64,000 nucleotides of DNA from Dyadobacter sp. CY261 (GTDB lineage: Bacteria; Bacteroidota; Bacteroidia; Cytophagales; Spirosomataceae): the NCBI RefSeq assembly GCF_021440085.1, contig NZ_JAKCPW010000001.1, positions 1,054,001-1,118,000 on the forward strand, written 5' to 3'. The translations under genes were made by a program, and so were the position numbers. Below, piece after piece: positions 26,691 through 35,881 of the stretch. The first letter of the stretch is position 1, and every line of letters begins with the position of its first letter. The notes below the pieces were generated by a model that saw nothing but the letters and a program-made list of their open reading frames with translations, was not told the origin of the DNA and ran no database searches.

Positions 26691-29303
26691 ATGAAATTCA
26701 CATACATGAAATGGTTGATCATGACGGCAATGCTGGCCATGGCAAATATAAATGATAGTCGGGCTCAAACGCCCGACTTAAAAGCAGACAACGGCGTAAA
26801 AAAGATCGCATCCGGCAGGATCATCCACCGCTTTTTTGATACTTCGCCTGTCAGCCCATCTGGTAAATTCGTGGCCTTGTTCCGTATGCCCTATGAGGAT
26901 CATACACCTATACCCGGTGATGCCGGCGAGGTTGTGCTGGTTGACTTGACATCTGGCGTCGAGCGCATTGTGGCTACTTCCCGCGGTTGGGAAATACAGC
27001 TCGGGGCGCAGGTGCAATGGGGCGCCAGCGATGAGGAATTGTATTTCAATGACGTCGATACGGGCACCTGGAAGGCATTTGCGGTCAAATTGAACCCGCT
27101 TACGGGCGCGTTGAGGCGGCTGGAAGGGACTGTATTTATGGCGTCGCGCGACGGCAAAAAACTGGCTAGTCATAACCTGATCAAATCCCGGTACGCCCAG
27201 ATCGGCTACGGGGTGATTATTCCCAAAGAGCTGGCTGCGCGAAATGTCGGCATTCCCGGGGACGACGGCATTTTTATTACTGATACCGATTCGGGTAAGT
27301 CAAAACTACTGGTTTCGATCCGGGATATTTATGAAAAGTCGGTCCCTTCCATTGCCATATCAAATCCGCAGGACTACGAGTATTATTGTTTTCAGGTTAA
27401 ATGGAATCCTCAGGGAACGCGGCTGCTGACAACGGTTCAATGGTCGCCGGTCGGCGGCGGTGCTAGAAAGAGGGCCGTAATCACTATGAACGCCGACGGG
27501 TCTGATCTGAAAACCGCTATCACGCCCGAGCAATGGGCAAAGGGCGGGCATCACGTGAACTGGATGCCCGACGGCGATCATATTTCCATGAACCTGGAAC
27601 TGGAAGGCAAACCCGGACTGGAACTGATCACCGCCCGGTACGACGGCAGCAATTTGAAAACGGTTTTTCAACCGGGCTCCGGACACCCTTCTTACCACCC
27701 CAAAGGAATGCCGCTGATTGTGACCGACGCCTATCCGGGTGAAATGGTCACGGCCGGTGACGGTACGGTACCTATCCGCTTGCTGAATACCCAGACAGGT
27801 GCGGAGCAGAAACTCGCCAGTATTTTTCTTTCCAAAGCCGAAGGAGAGTTTCGCATCGATGCACATCCTGCCTGGGATTACACGGGGAAATATGTGGTTT
27901 TTAATGGCTTGTCTGATGGGACCAGAAGCGTTTTCATCGTCCCGGTTAGCGGCGGCGGTACAACTGCGGCTTACCCTTGGGAGGTTCTGGGTAAACTTCA
28001 AACCCGCGATGCCAAACAAATACGGCACAGCAGCTGGTCGATCGGCGGCGAGACACTCGACCGGGACTATACCGATTATCAGTCTTATAGAACCTGGCTG
28101 GGACCGTTAGGAGCGAAGCGGATACGTTTGCAAGGGGGCTGGTCCAAATGTGAGAAAGTAAAAGGGATTTATGATTTTAAATGGCTGGATGCGGTGATTC
28201 CCGATGCGGCATCACGAGGGGTGTATCCGTGGGTGGAGCTCTCGTACGGAAATCCGATTTATGAGGGCGGGGGCGAGGCGAAGCTGGCAGGTCACATTCC
28301 AACGTCCCCGGAGGCATTGAAAGCGTGGGATAACTGGGTGCGGGCCATCGTGACGCGCTATAAGGAGCAGGTTCCTGAATGGGAAATATGGAACGAACCA
28401 GACCTGAATCCCCAGCATACCGGCCGGGAAATCGGCGCATTTTACCTGCGCACGGCCAGGATCGTCAAGTCCGTCCAGCCGAATGCCAGGCTCATTGCCC
28501 TTGGAATGGCCAGCGTCACACGCTTTGATTTCATGAAAGACTTTATGGATTATCTCAAAGAGAACGACGGGTTGCAATACGTCGATTTGCTTACCTACCA
28601 TGGTTACGCGTACAATCCCGATGAGTCTTACCCAAAAATCGAAAAGCTGCGCGAATTGGTTTGGCGCTACAAACCCTCGATCGTCTTCATGCAAGGAGAG
28701 AATGGGGCACCTTCAACGCCTAAGGAAGTGACGATCGGCGCATTGCGTGACCAGGATTGGACAGAGCTTACACAAGCCAAATGGGACCTGCGCAGAATGC
28801 TGGGCGACCACGGCCGCGGAATCGCGACCAACCTGTTCACCATCAGCGATATTCATTACGCGCCTGGTGATCATATGGTAGGAATTAATACCAAAGGGAT
28901 CTTGAAAACCAATGCCGACAAAACGATCGATCGTCCTAAAATGGCATTCTTTGCCGCCCAGCGCGTCTTTTCACTTTTTGATGATCAGCTCAGTTTGCAG
29001 AAGGACCAGCCGGAGTTGAATCAAGAAAACATCTACGCCTTTCATTACAAACAGGGTAAAGAAGCTCACCTTATCACAGTGTGGAGTGGTGAAGCCAGGC
29101 CAGCCGAAAGCTATACGGCCCGGCTGATTAACGTGAGTGTTGCGGGGATTTTTAAACAACCTGTCCTGGCAGATTTAATCACAGGAGAGATTTACGCGAT
29201 CCCAGAAGAAAACTGGACCATTCAGGGCAGAAAGACGACCTTCAAAGACATCCCAGTTCCAGATTACCCAGTAGTAATTGCGGAAGGAATGCTACTTAAT
29301 TAA
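26691..29303 (+). CDS. Secreted beta-propeller / GH-A-type glycosidase fusion
   Basis: This two-part secreted enzyme has 870 residues and a signal peptide ending near residue 25. Residues about 40-425 form a TolB/PD40-type beta-propeller resembling oligogalacturonate-lyase propellers (GHPSYHPKGMPLIVTDAYPG, HPAWDYTGKYVVFNG). Residues about 440-870 form a (beta/alpha)8 glycosidase with a probable acid/base Glu569 (WEIWNEPDLN) and a probable nucleophile Glu670 (FMQGENGAP), as in clan GH-A (GH39/GH5-like). The barrel part is clearly paralogous to the gene at 31361. The propeller might be a lyase or a binding domain; PL22 metal ligands were not verified. It follows SusCD pair 1. Confidence 0.8.
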   Translation: MKFTYMKWLIMTAMLAMANINDSRAQTPDLKADNGVKKIASGRIIHRFFDTSPVSPSGKFVALFRMPYEDHTPIPGDAGEVVLVDLTSGVERIVATSRGWEIQLGAQVQWGASDEELYFNDVDTGTWKAFAVKLNPLTGALRRLEGTVFMASRDGKKLASHNLIKSRYAQIGYGVIIPKELAARNVGIPGDDGIFITDTDSGKSKLLVSIRDIYEKSVPSIAISNPQDYEYYCFQVKWNPQGTRLLTTVQWSPVGGGARKRAVITMNADGSDLKTAITPEQWAKGGHHVNWMPDGDHISMNLELEGKPGLELITARYDGSNLKTVFQPGSGHPSYHPKGMPLIVTDAYPGEMVTAGDGTVPIRLLNTQTGAEQKLASIFLSKAEGEFRIDAHPAWDYTGKYVVFNGLSDGTRSVFIVPVSGGGTTAAYPWEVLGKLQTRDAKQIRHSSWSIGGETLDRDYTDYQSYRTWLGPLGAKRIRLQGGWSKCEKVKGIYDFKWLDAVIPDAASRGVYPWVELSYGNPIYEGGGEAKLAGHIPTSPEALKAWDNWVRAIVTRYKEQVPEWEIWNEPDLNPQHTGREIGAFYLRTARIVKSVQPNARLIALGMASVTRFDFMKDFMDYLKENDGLQYVDLLTYHGYAYNPDESYPKIEKLRELVWRYKPSIVFMQGENGAPSTPKEVTIGALRDQDWTELTQAKWDLRRMLGDHGRGIATNLFTISDIHYAPGDHMVGINTKGILKTNADKTIDRPKMAFFAAQRVFSLFDDQLSLQKDQPELNQENIYAFHYKQGKEAHLITVWSGEARPAESYTARLINVSVAGIFKQPVLADLITGEIYAIPEENWTIQGRKTTFKDIPVPDYPVVIAEGMLLN

Positions 29304-29350
29304 CCGTAAGAGATAGTATTTGACCAACGCAGATGTGTCAAAAAAAAGAT

Positions 29351-29557
29351 TCATATTCTTTCTTCCCGTGAGGCCAGAATATCATTGGATAGACCACTTT
29401 TCAAACCTGCTAAGGCCTCTCTTACTTGCAAATGGGCTTTATTCGTTCCTGACGGTAGTTGTGGACGACCTTTTAGTAATTCGATATACCCATAAATGAG
29501 CATGAGTTCCTCGATTGAAAGTGTATCAATTTGGCTGATTACCTGCTCCTTTAACAT
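29351..29557 (-). CDS. Small antitoxin-like protein, orphan
   Basis: This 68-residue cytoplasmic protein has an amphipathic helical N-terminus (IDTLSIEELMLIYGYIELLK) and a C-terminal VREALAGLKSGLSNDILASR-EERI motif, which I associate with small antitoxin-like partners of PIN-type toxins. No toxin gene follows on the minus strand; the SusCD-linked glycosidase is convergent only 47 bases away. It therefore looks like an orphan or the surviving half of a module. It is inserted against the direction of the surrounding locus. Confidence 0.55.
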   Translation of the reverse strand: MLKEQVISQIDTLSIEELMLIYGYIELLKGRPQLPSGTNKAHLQVREALAGLKSGLSNDILASREERI

Positions 29558-29672
29558 ACGTGTAATGTAGTTTTAACACAACTTATTAAAGATACTAAGA
29601 AATGCCAAATTGACGGGCCAAAGGTTAATGCAATATCAACAAGCACTTAAATAGCTATTTAACAAAACCAAT

Positions 29673-31334
29673 ATGAACAAACTCCATACCCTGGACTATG
29701 TTACCATCATCGTCTACATGGTTCTGATGTCGGGGATAGGCATTTTTCTGGGGCGGTACATCAAGAATATCGGTGACTATTTCAAGGGCGGAAGCGGCAT
29801 TTCGTGGCTGGCGGGGGGCATTAGTAATTTTATGACCAAATTCAGCTCGTTTGTTTTCGTAGCCTATGCCGGAATCGCTTATTCGGATGGCCTGGTGGCC
29901 ATTACGTTGATATGGAGCACGATATTTCCTTCCGTGCTGGCGGTTTTTGTTTATGCCAAACTCTGGAAAAGGGCCGGGATCATCAGTCCGGTGGAGTACC
30001 TGGAAACGCGCTTCAATGCATCCATCCGGCAAATATTTTCATGGAGCGGGGTGCTGCTGAAAGTACTCGACGACATGCTCAAACTTTATTCGATCGGCAT
30101 ATTTGTAACCGCAGCCTCGGGCATACCCTTTGAAACGGCAGTCATCTTCTGTGGCCTGGTGGTGGCCGTTTATACTGTAATAGGCGGGTTCTGGGCGGTT
30201 ATTGTCACGGATGTAGTGCAGTTTGTCATCCTGTTCTTCTCGACATTGATACTCGTTCCGCTTGCTTATCATGCAGCCGGAGGTATCTCGCACATGCAGG
30301 AGGTGATCCCCGACAATATGCAGTTTTTGAACGGCAAAAAAGGCACGCCGTTTTTCGTCTTCGTCTACTACATCCTGATTATCATCAAATACAACGGCAA
30401 CTGGACTTTCATACAACGGTTTTACAGCGCAAAAACCGAAGAAGACGGCAAGAAAATCGGATGGCTTTCAGCAATATTGTTTTTGATATTTCCTGTGATA
30501 TTCCTTTTCCCGGCAGTGGCAGCAAGGGTGATCCTGCCCGAACTGGAAAACCCAGAAATGGCTTATGTGGCACTTTGTTTGAAACTGCTGCCGCAAGGGA
30601 TCATGGGACTCATGCTCTCAGCAATGTTTGCCGCCACGATGTCTGTTCTCAGCGCCGAATACAATGTGACAGCCAGCGTGCTCACCCGCGACATTTACCA
30701 GCGGCTCTTCCGGGCCGATTCCACTCCAAGAGAAACGCTCTGGGTTGCCCGTATCATGACTTTGGCGGTTGGTTTGATCGTCACCGTCGGAGCACTTTAT
30801 GTAGGCCGGTTTGGAGGGGCATTCAAGGCCAACCAGTACTTGACGGGTATTTTTTCGATTCCCATGATAATTCCCGTCATTATGGGGATTGTCTTCTGGC
30901 GGCCGCAGCCCTGGGGAGCTATCGCAACTTTGGTCATTGGAATTGCCACGGGTATTGCTTTGAACCTGAACCCGCAAATCAGCTGGGAAATGGCCACTTT
31001 TATTGAAATCGTGGTCTGTATAGCGGTATTCCTTGCCTCAGGTTTATTCCTTTCAAAAGACAGGGAGTATGTCAACAGGGTCAGCCGGTTTTTTCAAAAG
31101 CTGGCAAGTCCTGCGCCGGCAGTAAGCGGAGCGAGTGATTCTGCGGTCATTACCGGCTTGATGATGCTCTACGCATTCGCCTTTCTGGTTACCGGAAGCA
31201 TGTTCATTTTCATGGGCTTTCCGTCGGCGGCGAACCTGAGCGGCAAACTCGCCATCGGCTCCGGGGTGATCTGTATCATTGGCGCCGGGGTGTTTTACTG
31301 GCGTGGGAGAGGGCAAAGGGCTGATCGCAGCTGA
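29673..31334 (+). CDS. Sodium:solute symporter (SSS family)
   Basis: This inner-membrane Na+-coupled symporter has 553 residues and about 13-14 hydrophobic helices. It begins with a helix containing VTIIVYMVLMSGIGIFLGRY and then the family's GGSGISWLAGGISNF segment after helix 1. A conserved intracellular region follows (FIQRFYSAKTEEDGKKIGWL), and a helix with LMLSAMFAATMSVLSAEYNV matches the Na+ site region of SSS transporters. It lies directly before the second glycosidase and the uronate catabolic genes, so it likely imports the released mono- or disaccharide uronate across the inner membrane. Confidence 0.92.
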   Translation: MNKLHTLDYVTIIVYMVLMSGIGIFLGRYIKNIGDYFKGGSGISWLAGGISNFMTKFSSFVFVAYAGIAYSDGLVAITLIWSTIFPSVLAVFVYAKLWKRAGIISPVEYLETRFNASIRQIFSWSGVLLKVLDDMLKLYSIGIFVTAASGIPFETAVIFCGLVVAVYTVIGGFWAVIVTDVVQFVILFFSTLILVPLAYHAAGGISHMQEVIPDNMQFLNGKKGTPFFVFVYYILIIIKYNGNWTFIQRFYSAKTEEDGKKIGWLSAILFLIFPVIFLFPAVAARVILPELENPEMAYVALCLKLLPQGIMGLMLSAMFAATMSVLSAEYNVTASVLTRDIYQRLFRADSTPRETLWVARIMTLAVGLIVTVGALYVGRFGGAFKANQYLTGIFSIPMIIPVIMGIVFWRPQPWGAIATLVIGIATGIALNLNPQISWEMATFIEIVVCIAVFLASGLFLSKDREYVNRVSRFFQKLASPAPAVSGASDSAVITGLMMLYAFAFLVTGSMFIFMGFPSAANLSGKLAIGSGVICIIGAGVFYWRGRGQRADRS

Positions 31335-31360
31335 GTGATTTACTTGTTTAATAATTGTAT

Positions 31361-32845
31361 ATGAGAGTATTAAGTCTTTTAATCGCATTCATCTGCTTTA
31401 CCTGTGGCGCATCTTCACAGGCGCAGAATGCAACTGTCGAAACGGGCATTCCCCTGCGCAAGATCGGGCAGCTCAAACCCAGAAGCACCGGCGAGATCGT
31501 TGCGTCAAACTGGATACTGGGCTGCGAAACCCTGGACAGGGATATGACCGACTATGAACAGTACAAGGAGTACATCGCGCCGCTCGGCATCAAAATGCTC
31601 CGAATGCAGGCCGGATGGGCCAAGACCGAGAAAGTGAAAGGGCAGTATGATTGGGCGTGGCTTGACAAGATCATCGACGACGCGGCCCGACGCGGCTTTC
31701 AACCATGGCTGGAAACTTCCTATGGCAATCCTATCTACCCGGGTGGCGGCGGTGTGAACCTGAGCGCCGGTATCCCCAGCTCTCCCGAGGCACTTGCAGC
31801 CTGGGACAAATGGGTCGCCGCGCTGGTAACGCGTTACAAAGACAAAGTAGTCGATTGGGAAGTCTGGAACGAGCCTAATTTTGGCGATAATGAGATTAAC
31901 ACCGCCGAAAAAGTCGCCGACCTGAACATCAGGACGGCAGTAATCATCAAACGAATCCAGCCGCAAGCGCGCATTTCCGGTCTGGCGATGGGGCATATCG
32001 ACTTAAAATATGCCGACGCTTTTTTCAAATACATCCAGGATAAAGGCAAATTGAACCTGTTCGACAATATGACCTATCATGATTATGTCTACAACCCCGA
32101 TTCCAATTACGATCATGTAGGTCAACTGCGGCAACTGCTCGACAAATATGCGCCCAACGTAAAGCTGCGCCAGGGTGAAAATGGCGCGCCGTCGTTCTCC
32201 GGGGGCGGGCGTGGGGCGTTAGGCGATTATGAATGGAGCGAATTGTCGCAGGCCAAATGGAATACCAGAAGGATGCTGGGTGATCTCGGCCACGACATGA
32301 TGAGTAGTATCCTCGGCATAATCGATATAAACTACGCCGTTACGGCCGGTCCGATCAAGAAACTGAATGTAAAAGGACTGATTGAATCGGACTCGTCAAA
32401 AAGGGCGATACGTCCCAAAATGGCTTATTTCGCCATGCAACACGTTACCGCCGTATTCGATCATACGCTGGTTCGTATCAAAAACCTGCACCCGACTTTC
32501 AACGGCAATGCAAAAACGGAAGCCGGTGAAGTTAAATATTCCAAAAGCACGGACAGAAGCATTTCGGTTTATGGCTACGCGCATGCAAAGACCGGCAAAC
32601 AGCTTTTTACAATATGGTCCGACGAGGCTATTCCGGCCAATACCAACAATATCAGAAACATCACATTCACCTTTCTGAATGCCGACATCGATCAGCCTGT
32701 TTATGTAGACATCATTAGCGGAGGCGTTTATGAAATCCCGCCATCGCAGTGGAAAAAGACCGATAATAAGATGATTTTCAGCAAAGTGCCCGTTTATGAC
32801 GCGCCGGTACTGATTGCGGATAAGTCGCTGATAACTTTGAAGTAG
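31361..32845 (+). CDS. Secreted GH-A-type glycosidase, paralogue of the fusion protein
   Basis: This secreted glycosidase has 494 residues and a signal peptide ending near residue 22 (GASSQAQ). The (beta/alpha)8 barrel has a probable acid/base Glu171 (WEVWNEPNFG) and a nucleophile Glu273 (RQGENGAPSF), as in clan GH-A families such as GH39. A beta-sandwich-like C-terminal segment ends in YDAPVLIADKSL. The barrel aligns throughout with residues 440-870 of the propeller fusion (shared ETLDRDxTDY, SYGNPIY, PSSPEALxAWD). The frame is open from TTG 31355 but ATG 31361 starts a proper signal. It is followed after 5 bases by the uronate isomerase gene, suggesting that it releases the uronate used there. 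Confidence 0.82.
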   Translation: MRVLSLLIAFICFTCGASSQAQNATVETGIPLRKIGQLKPRSTGEIVASNWILGCETLDRDMTDYEQYKEYIAPLGIKMLRMQAGWAKTEKVKGQYDWAWLDKIIDDAARRGFQPWLETSYGNPIYPGGGGVNLSAGIPSSPEALAAWDKWVAALVTRYKDKVVDWEVWNEPNFGDNEINTAEKVADLNIRTAVIIKRIQPQARISGLAMGHIDLKYADAFFKYIQDKGKLNLFDNMTYHDYVYNPDSNYDHVGQLRQLLDKYAPNVKLRQGENGAPSFSGGGRGALGDYEWSELSQAKWNTRRMLGDLGHDMMSSILGIIDINYAVTAGPIKKLNVKGLIESDSSKRAIRPKMAYFAMQHVTAVFDHTLVRIKNLHPTFNGNAKTEAGEVKYSKSTDRSISVYGYAHAKTGKQLFTIWSDEAIPANTNNIRNITFTFLNADIDQPVYVDIISGGVYEIPPSQWKKTDNKMIFSKVPVYDAPVLIADKSLITLK

Positions 32846-32850
32846 CTCTT

Positions 32851-34233
32851 ATGATCACAGCAGATTTCCTATTAACAAACCCGACCGCCAGGGCGCTTTT
32901 CCATGACACCGCCGAACGGCTTCCGATCATTGATTTTCACAATCATATTGATCCGGCTCCGCTTGCGGCCAACACGCATTTTACCAACATTTACCAGGTT
33001 TGGGTCAAGAATGATCCTTACAAACACCGGGCAATGCGCATCTACGGCATAGCCGAAGCATTCATTACCGGCAGTGAAGCCTCTGATTACGATAAATTTC
33101 TGGCCTGGGCCGAATGCATGATGCAAACAGTAGGGAACCCGCTTTTTCACTGGTCTTGCATGGAATTGCAGCGGGTTTTTGGCATTAACGAGTTGCTTAC
33201 ACCCTCCAATGCGCGCCAAATCTGGGAAAGGGCCAATGAAGTGCTGGCAAGCGAAGGCTTTGGAGCGCTGGATATATTGAAAAAGTTCAATGTCGAAACG
33301 CTCTGTACATCAGACGACTTGCTGGATGATCTGGCCAATCATTCCCTACTCGCCGGCGCCGACGTGGGTGTAAGCTGCCTGCCGTCGCTCCGGGGTGATA
33401 GTATCCTTGCCTTTGACAGACACTGGACCGTTCAATTGCAGCAGGTCAGCCAGATTGAGATCACGGGGCTTGACGCTTACAAAGATGCAATCATTAACCG
33501 GCTCGATTTCCTGGATCGCCAGGGCTGTCTATTGTCCGATCATTCGCTGGATGCCGGGTTCAGATATGTTTCCACCGGCGAATCAGTGGCTGATAATCTT
33601 TTTGCCAGGGTTATCAGGCAAGAAAGTCTGGATACGGAAGATCTGGTAGCGCTGCAATCGAATTTGCTGCATTTTCTGGGACAGCAGTACGCCAGGCGGC
33701 AATGGAAAATGCAGCTGCACATCGGCGCAAACCGCTTTACAAGCACCACGCTTCGCAATAAGCTGGGCCCGGCGGGCGGCTACGCGAGCATTGGAAACGC
33801 AGTAGACGTGCATTCGGTCAGCCGGTTGCTCGACGATCTGGACGTGCAGAACTCACTGCCTAAAACCATCCTTTATACTTTAAACCCGGCGGATAATGCG
33901 GTTTTTGCTTCCCTTACCGGCTCGTTTTCAGAAGATGGCGTGCGGGGAAAAGTACAGTTCGGGCCAGCGTGGTGGTATAACGACCACTATGAGGGGATTG
34001 TCCAGCAATTAGTAACACTGAGTTCTTACGGGCTGCTGAGCGCAAGTATCGGTTTCACGACCGACTCGCGCAGCATCCTTTCTTTCAGTCGCCACGAGTA
34101 TTATCGTCGCATAGTTTGCAATCTGATCGGCACGTGGGCCGAAGAAGGCAAGCTACCGGATGACCCCGGATTCCTGGGCGAACTGGTCAGCAATATCAGT
34201 TACTACAACATTAAAAACTGGATCAAAAAATAA
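32851..34233 (+). CDS. uxaC: Uronate isomerase
   Basis: This is a cytoplasmic isomerase converting D-glucuronate to D-fructuronate (and D-galacturonate to D-tagaturonate). It has 460 residues, the usual UxaC length. The N-terminal metal-binding motif is IIDFHNHIDP, followed by the family's KHRAMRIYGI and ITGSEASDYDKFLAWAECM. A late WWYNDHYEGI matches the conserved active-site region WWF(N)D. It is the first of four catabolic genes, each separated by 32 bases or less, and produces substrate for the downstream oxidoreductase. Confidence 0.95.
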   Translation: MITADFLLTNPTARALFHDTAERLPIIDFHNHIDPAPLAANTHFTNIYQVWVKNDPYKHRAMRIYGIAEAFITGSEASDYDKFLAWAECMMQTVGNPLFHWSCMELQRVFGINELLTPSNARQIWERANEVLASEGFGALDILKKFNVETLCTSDDLLDDLANHSLLAGADVGVSCLPSLRGDSILAFDRHWTVQLQQVSQIEITGLDAYKDAIINRLDFLDRQGCLLSDHSLDAGFRYVSTGESVADNLFARVIRQESLDTEDLVALQSNLLHFLGQQYARRQWKMQLHIGANRFTSTTLRNKLGPAGGYASIGNAVDVHSVSRLLDDLDVQNSLPKTILYTLNPADNAVFASLTGSFSEDGVRGKVQFGPAWWYNDHYEGIVQQLVTLSSYGLLSASIGFTTDSRSILSFSRHEYYRRIVCNLIGTWAEEGKLPDDPGFLGELVSNISYYNIKNWIKK

Positions 34234-34238
34234 CAGAT

Positions 34239-35072
34239 ATGGACATTCAAAAAGTAGCGGTAGTGACCGGGGCAGGAGGGACGCTCTGTTCGGAGATGGC
34301 CCGTGACCTTGCGCGACAGAAGTACCGCGTTGCATTGCTGGGACGAAGCCTGGACAAGCTGAAAATAGTCGAAAATCAAATTATCGAGGCGGGTGGTACG
34401 GCCATTTCGGTAAGTACGGACGTGGCCAATGAAGATTCCGTACGTGCTGCCAGGGAAATTGTAGAAAAGGAACTGGGCATATGCTCGGTGTTGATCAACG
34501 GTGCGGGCGGCAACCAGATGGAAGCGCTTACCAACACGACCGAATTCGACGAAAGGGAATTACTCGACGATCAGTCTGTGAAAGGGTTTTTTAATTTGAA
34601 TATGCGGGTCTTCCAAAGCGTCATCGACGTCAATACAATGGGAACGGTACTGCCGAGCTTTGTTTTCGGAAAAGGGATGGCCCGGCAAAAACACGGAGTG
34701 ATCATCAATATCGCGTCCATGAACAGTTTCCGCCCGCTTACCAAGGTAGGTGCTTACGGAATCGCCAAGGCCGGTATCGCTAATTTTACCCAGTGGCTTG
34801 CAGCCTACCTGGCACCGGCCAACATTCGCGTCAATGCCATTGCCCCCGGATTCTTTCTGAATGACCGCAGCCGCAAGATCATGTTCAATGCGGATGGATC
34901 TCAAACGGCCCGCGCTGAAAATGTATTGAATCACACACCTCAAAGACGTTTCGGCGAAGCTGCGGAGCTGCTGGGTTGCATGAACTGGCTTATCAATGAT
35001 GAGGCTGCCGGCTTCGTAACTGGCATTATTGTGCCGGTGGACGGAGGTTTTTTGTCTAATGCAGGGGTTTGA
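34239..35072 (+). CDS. SDR-type D-mannonate oxidoreductase (fructuronate reductase)
   Basis: This NAD(P)-dependent short-chain dehydrogenase has 277 residues. The cofactor motif is TGAGGTLCSEMA, a variant of TGxxxGxG typical of the subfamily that accompanies UxuA. NGAGGN replaces the classical NNAG, and the catalytic YxxxK appears as YGIAKAG after NIASMNS (Ser). It should reduce D-fructuronate to D-mannonate, linking UxaC and UxuA. It replaces the unrelated long-chain UxuB found in enterobacteria. It begins 5 bases after uxaC. Confidence 0.88.
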   Translation: MDIQKVAVVTGAGGTLCSEMARDLARQKYRVALLGRSLDKLKIVENQIIEAGGTAISVSTDVANEDSVRAAREIVEKELGICSVLINGAGGNQMEALTNTTEFDERELLDDQSVKGFFNLNMRVFQSVIDVNTMGTVLPSFVFGKGMARQKHGVIINIASMNSFRPLTKVGAYGIAKAGIANFTQWLAAYLAPANIRVNAIAPGFFLNDRSRKIMFNADGSQTARAENVLNHTPQRRFGEAAELLGCMNWLINDEAAGFVTGIIVPVDGGFLSNAGV

Positions 35073-35104
35073 AAATGAAATTAAAAAAATAAACGAATAG
35101 CTAT

Positions 35105-35881
35105 ATGAACACTGAAAATCATACAAACGGAACCCAATCCGGGTCTGAGCAATATCGGAAAGAAGTAGGGATGATGAACCTGGAACGGTTTATTGCCGAG
35201 CGGGAAACGATTTCCGACAAGCCGTTTCCAATCCCCGATCAGGAATTATTGTCACGTTTCGAGCAACTCTACACAGGGGCCGTCAATGATGTTTTGCGCG
35301 AATTCTGCCTGCTGCATCAGGCACTTCCCAACAGGATCGTCCCGTTACGCGAATACCGCACCGTCGCGGGTCTGGCGTTCACTGTCAAAAGTGCGCCGAA
35401 TGCGAAGATCACAGGAGAAATGGAGTTTCGCACTCAAATGCTGGATGCCATGCACGAGAATGCGTTTGTGGTATGGGATTCGAGCAAGGACGAGCAGGCG
35501 ACGATGTGGGGAGGGGTGATGACGGCGACAGCCAAAAATAAAGGGATCAAGGCTGCTTGCCTCGATGGCGGGATACGCGACACGCATCAGATACTGGAAG
35601 CGGATTTTCCTGTTTTTTATAAATACCGGATCTCAAACGGAAGCCTGGGACGCTGCCTGATCACCCATTTTCAAACAGTGATCCAGATCGATGACGTAAC
35701 GATCAAACCGGGAGATGTAGTACTGGGTGACATCGACGGTGTGCTCATTGTTCCGCGCGACATTGCCTACGAGGTCCTTTTACGGGCAGAGGAGATCCGG
35801 GAGAATGAAAAGCAAATATTCGGCTGGGTCCACAATGGCGAATCCATTCAAACCATTACGGAAAGGGGAGGGTATTTTTAA
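35105..35881 (+). CDS. RraA family protein, possible class II pyruvate aldolase
   Basis: This cytoplasmic RraA/HMG-aldolase family protein has 258 residues. The N-terminal 25 residues are polar and may not be translated, since ATGs near residues 23-24 are alternatives. The core has the substrate/metal loop CLDGGIRDTHQI with the conserved Arg-Asp pair, and GDVVLGDIDGVLIVP near the C-terminus. By eye, the earlier Asp of the D-X20-R-D aldolase motif is replaced by Gly (in MWGGVM), so activity is uncertain. It sits between the mannonate oxidoreductase and mannonate dehydratase genes; the dehydratase begins with no gap. A role in cleaving KDG is a hypothesis. Confidence 0.85.
   Translation: MNTENHTNGTQSGSEQYRKEVGMMNLERFIAERETISDKPFPIPDQELLSRFEQLYTGAVNDVLREFCLLHQALPNRIVPLREYRTVAGLAFTVKSAPNAKITGEMEFRTQMLDAMHENAFVVWDSSKDEQATMWGGVMTATAKNKGIKAACLDGGIRDTHQILEADFPVFYKYRISNGSLGRCLITHFQTVIQIDDVTIKPGDVVLGDIDGVLIVPRDIAYEVLLRAEEIRENEKQIFGWVHNGESIQTITERGGYF

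Noticed and set aside
29310..29350. Hairpin TTTGAC/GTCAAA near an A-rich run as a terminator
   Set aside because: The A-run is on the wrong side for either neighbouring transcript to give a U-tract.
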